Assembly: GCA_021784205.1 (NCBI GenBank)
Contig: JAJXTB010000028.1
Span: forward strand, 1 to 22,681
Source: Actinomycetes bacterium
GTDB taxonomy: Bacteria; Actinomycetota; Acidimicrobiia; Acidimicrobiales; RAAP-2
Reading direction: 5' to 3'
DNA length: 22,681 bases
In this document: positions 21,489 through 22,681 of the stretch, in pieces
Layout of the letters: each line of letters starts with the position of its first letter
Numbering within the stretch: the first letter of the stretch is position 1
Notes under the pieces: model-generated
Told to the model about the DNA's origin: nothing
What the model saw: only the letters and a program-made list of their open reading frames with translations
The model's database searches: none
Made by a program: the position numbers and the translations under genes

Positions 21489-22681
21489 ATGGCTTCATAC
21501 CGCGACGCGTGGGAACGCAGCATCAAGAGTCCGAATGAGTTCTGGGGCGAGGCTGCCAAGGGCGTCACCTGGTACCAGAGTCCGTCCGTGGTACTCGACG
21601 ACTCCAATGCTCCGCTCTATCGCTGGTTCAGCGACGGCGTGATGAACACGTGCTACAACGCCCTCGACCGGCACGTTGAAGCGGGGCGAGGCGAGCAGCG
21701 CGCACTGATCTACGACAGCCCCGTCACCGGGGTGAAGCGGGTCTACACCTACGACGAATTGCTCGACGAGGTGTCGCGTTTTGCGGGGGCGCTACAGTCG
21801 CTCAACGTCGCCAAGGGCGACCGCGTTGTGATCTACATGCCGATGATCCCCGAGGCGTTGATCGCGATGCTCGCCTGCGCGCGGATCGGGGCGATCCACT
21901 CGGTCGTATTCGGCGGTTTCGCGGCGCACGAGCTGGCGATGCGCATCAATGACGCGGCGCCCAAGGTCGTCGTCTCGGCGTCGTGCGGGATTGAGGTCAG
22001 TCGGGTGATCGAGTACAAGCCGCTACTCGACGCGGCGCTGACCGAGGCCAGCCACCATCCCGAGGCGTGCGTGATCGTTCAACGTCCCCAGGCGTTGGCC
22101 GCGATGCAGCCGGGTCGGGACTTCGATTGGAACGAGGTGACGGCGTCGGCGTCGCCGGCGCCGTGCGTGCCCGTGCTAGCGACGGACCCGCTCTACATTC
22201 TTTATACGTCGGGCACCACCGGTCGTCCGAAGGGCGTCGTGCGCGACAACGGGGGCCACGCCGTCGCACTCACCTGGTCCATGCCGAACGTCTATGACAC
22301 CACGGCCGGCGAGGTCTTCTGGGCGGCGTCGGACGTCGGGTGGGTTGTCGGACACTCGTACATCGTCTACGCGCCCCTGCTCGCTGGCGCGACGACGCTG
22401 CTGTACGAGGGCAAGCCCGTGGGGACCCCCGACGCCGGGGCATACTGGCGCGTTATCGCTGAGTGGGGTGTGAAGACGCTGTTCACCGCCCCCACGGGTT
22501 TCCGCGCCGTGAAGCGTGAGGACCCGAACGGTTCCTTGATCGGCCAGTACGACCTGTCGGGCTTCAAATACCTCTTCCTCGCCGGCGAGCGGCTGGACCC
22601 CGAGACCTACTCGTGGGCGAGTGAGCGACTGGGTGTGCCCGTGATCGACCACTGGTGGCAGACCGAGACGGGCTGGCCGGT
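21489..22681 (+). CDS. prpE: Propionyl-CoA synthetase (3' end outside window)
   Basis: An open frame runs from ATG 21489, just after a GGGGGGG run that can serve as ribosome site, to the window edge: 397 codons with no stop. The enzyme makes propionyl-CoA from propionate, ATP and CoA. The start WERSIKSPNEFWGEAAKGVTW is the N-terminal ACAS domain. Next come VYMPMIPEALIAMLACARIGAIHSVVFGGF-like acetyl/propionyl-synthetase signatures, the ATP loop YTSGTTGRPKGVVRDNGGHA near residue 239, and DVGWVVGHSYIVYAPLLAG. The segment DHWWQTETGWP near residue 388 is the PrpE form, which differs from that of acetyl-CoA synthetase. The C-terminal lid domain with the catalytic lysine is not visible. Acetate may also be used. 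Confidence 0.9.
   Translation, partial: MASYRDAWERSIKSPNEFWGEAAKGVTWYQSPSVVLDDSNAPLYRWFSDGVMNTCYNALDRHVEAGRGEQRALIYDSPVTGVKRVYTYDELLDEVSRFAGALQSLNVAKGDRVVIYMPMIPEALIAMLACARIGAIHSVVFGGFAAHELAMRINDAAPKVVVSASCGIEVSRVIEYKPLLDAALTEASHHPEACVIVQRPQALAAMQPGRDFDWNEVTASASPAPCVPVLATDPLYILYTSGTTGRPKGVVRDNGGHAVALTWSMPNVYDTTAGEVFWAASDVGWVVGHSYIVYAPLLAGATTLLYEGKPVGTPDAGAYWRVIAEWGVKTLFTAPTGFRAVKREDPNGSLIGQYDLSGFKYLFLAGERLDPETYSWASERLGVPVIDHWWQTETGWP

Noticed and set aside
21489..22681. Acetyl-CoA synthetase as the identity of the last gene
   Set aside because: DHWWQTETGWP and the RPKGVVRDNGGHA form of the ATP loop point to the propionyl-CoA synthetase branch. The missing C-terminus leaves some doubt.
1..22681. 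Mobile elements, CRISPR, toxin-antitoxin or phage-defence genes
   Set aside because: No transposase, integrase, regular spacer-repeat array, paired toxin-antitoxin genes or defence-type nucleases or helicases were seen on either strand.

Overview
The window is 22.7 kb of GC-rich, gene-dense chromosomal DNA. It suggests an actinobacterium, most likely of the Acidimicrobiia or a related lineage; this is inferred from gene content, not from a marker gene. Supporting signs are a clpS-DUF2017 pair, an F420-type luciferase-like oxidoreductase, a mycobacterial-type acyl-ACP desaturase, several acyl-CoA enzymes, many GTG starts and apparently leaderless promoters. I see no rRNA, tRNA, CRISPR array, insertion sequence, phage gene or integrase.

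Layout. 1-314: tail of a TetR-like regulator. 325-3753 (minus): pyruvate dehydrogenase-type operon E1alpha-E1beta-E2, with overlapping genes and no E3. 3754-4083: a gene-free stretch of 330 bases carrying two divergent promoters. 4084-5783 (plus): MarR regulator coupled to an MFS exporter. 5780-6700 (minus): cation diffusion facilitator-like protein. 6893-8280 (plus): F420-type oxidoreductase and a small DsrE-like protein. 8281-9540 (minus): second MFS transporter. 9657-10577 (plus): di-iron acyl-ACP desaturase. 10578-11171 (minus): PLDc_N membrane protein and DUF167 protein. 11283-12956 (plus): acyl-CoA ligase. 12944-15038 (minus): possible leader ORF, a permease with three YHS domains, and a NUDIX hydrolase. 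15100-16349 (plus): acyl-CoA thioesterase and ArfB-like ribosome rescue hydrolase. 16350-17201 (minus): SurE. 17256-18889 (plus): aldose 1-epimerase and a short-chain dehydrogenase. 18873-19751 (minus): MpaB/DUF2236 oxygenase-like protein. 19828-20576 (plus): ClpS and DUF2017. 20631-21338 (plus): secreted LppX-like protein. 21489 to the end (plus): propionyl-CoA synthetase, cut by the window edge.

The genes fit central carbon and acyl metabolism: acetyl-CoA from pyruvate, propionate and fatty acid activation, desaturation and thioester hydrolysis. Around these are transport, metal-related and protein quality-control genes. Co-directional pairs usually overlap by a GTGA junction. All seven convergent pairs are abutting, overlapping or 10 bp apart, leaving no room for intrinsic terminators. 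Five genes have a TANNNT hexamer 6-7 nt before the start codon, which suggests leaderless mRNAs.

I did not find a clear undescribed multi-gene system. The best leads are the permease with a recently duplicated YHS domain and a coupled leader ORF, the cation diffusion facilitator that lacks usual metal ligands, and the organisation of promoters and convergent ends.
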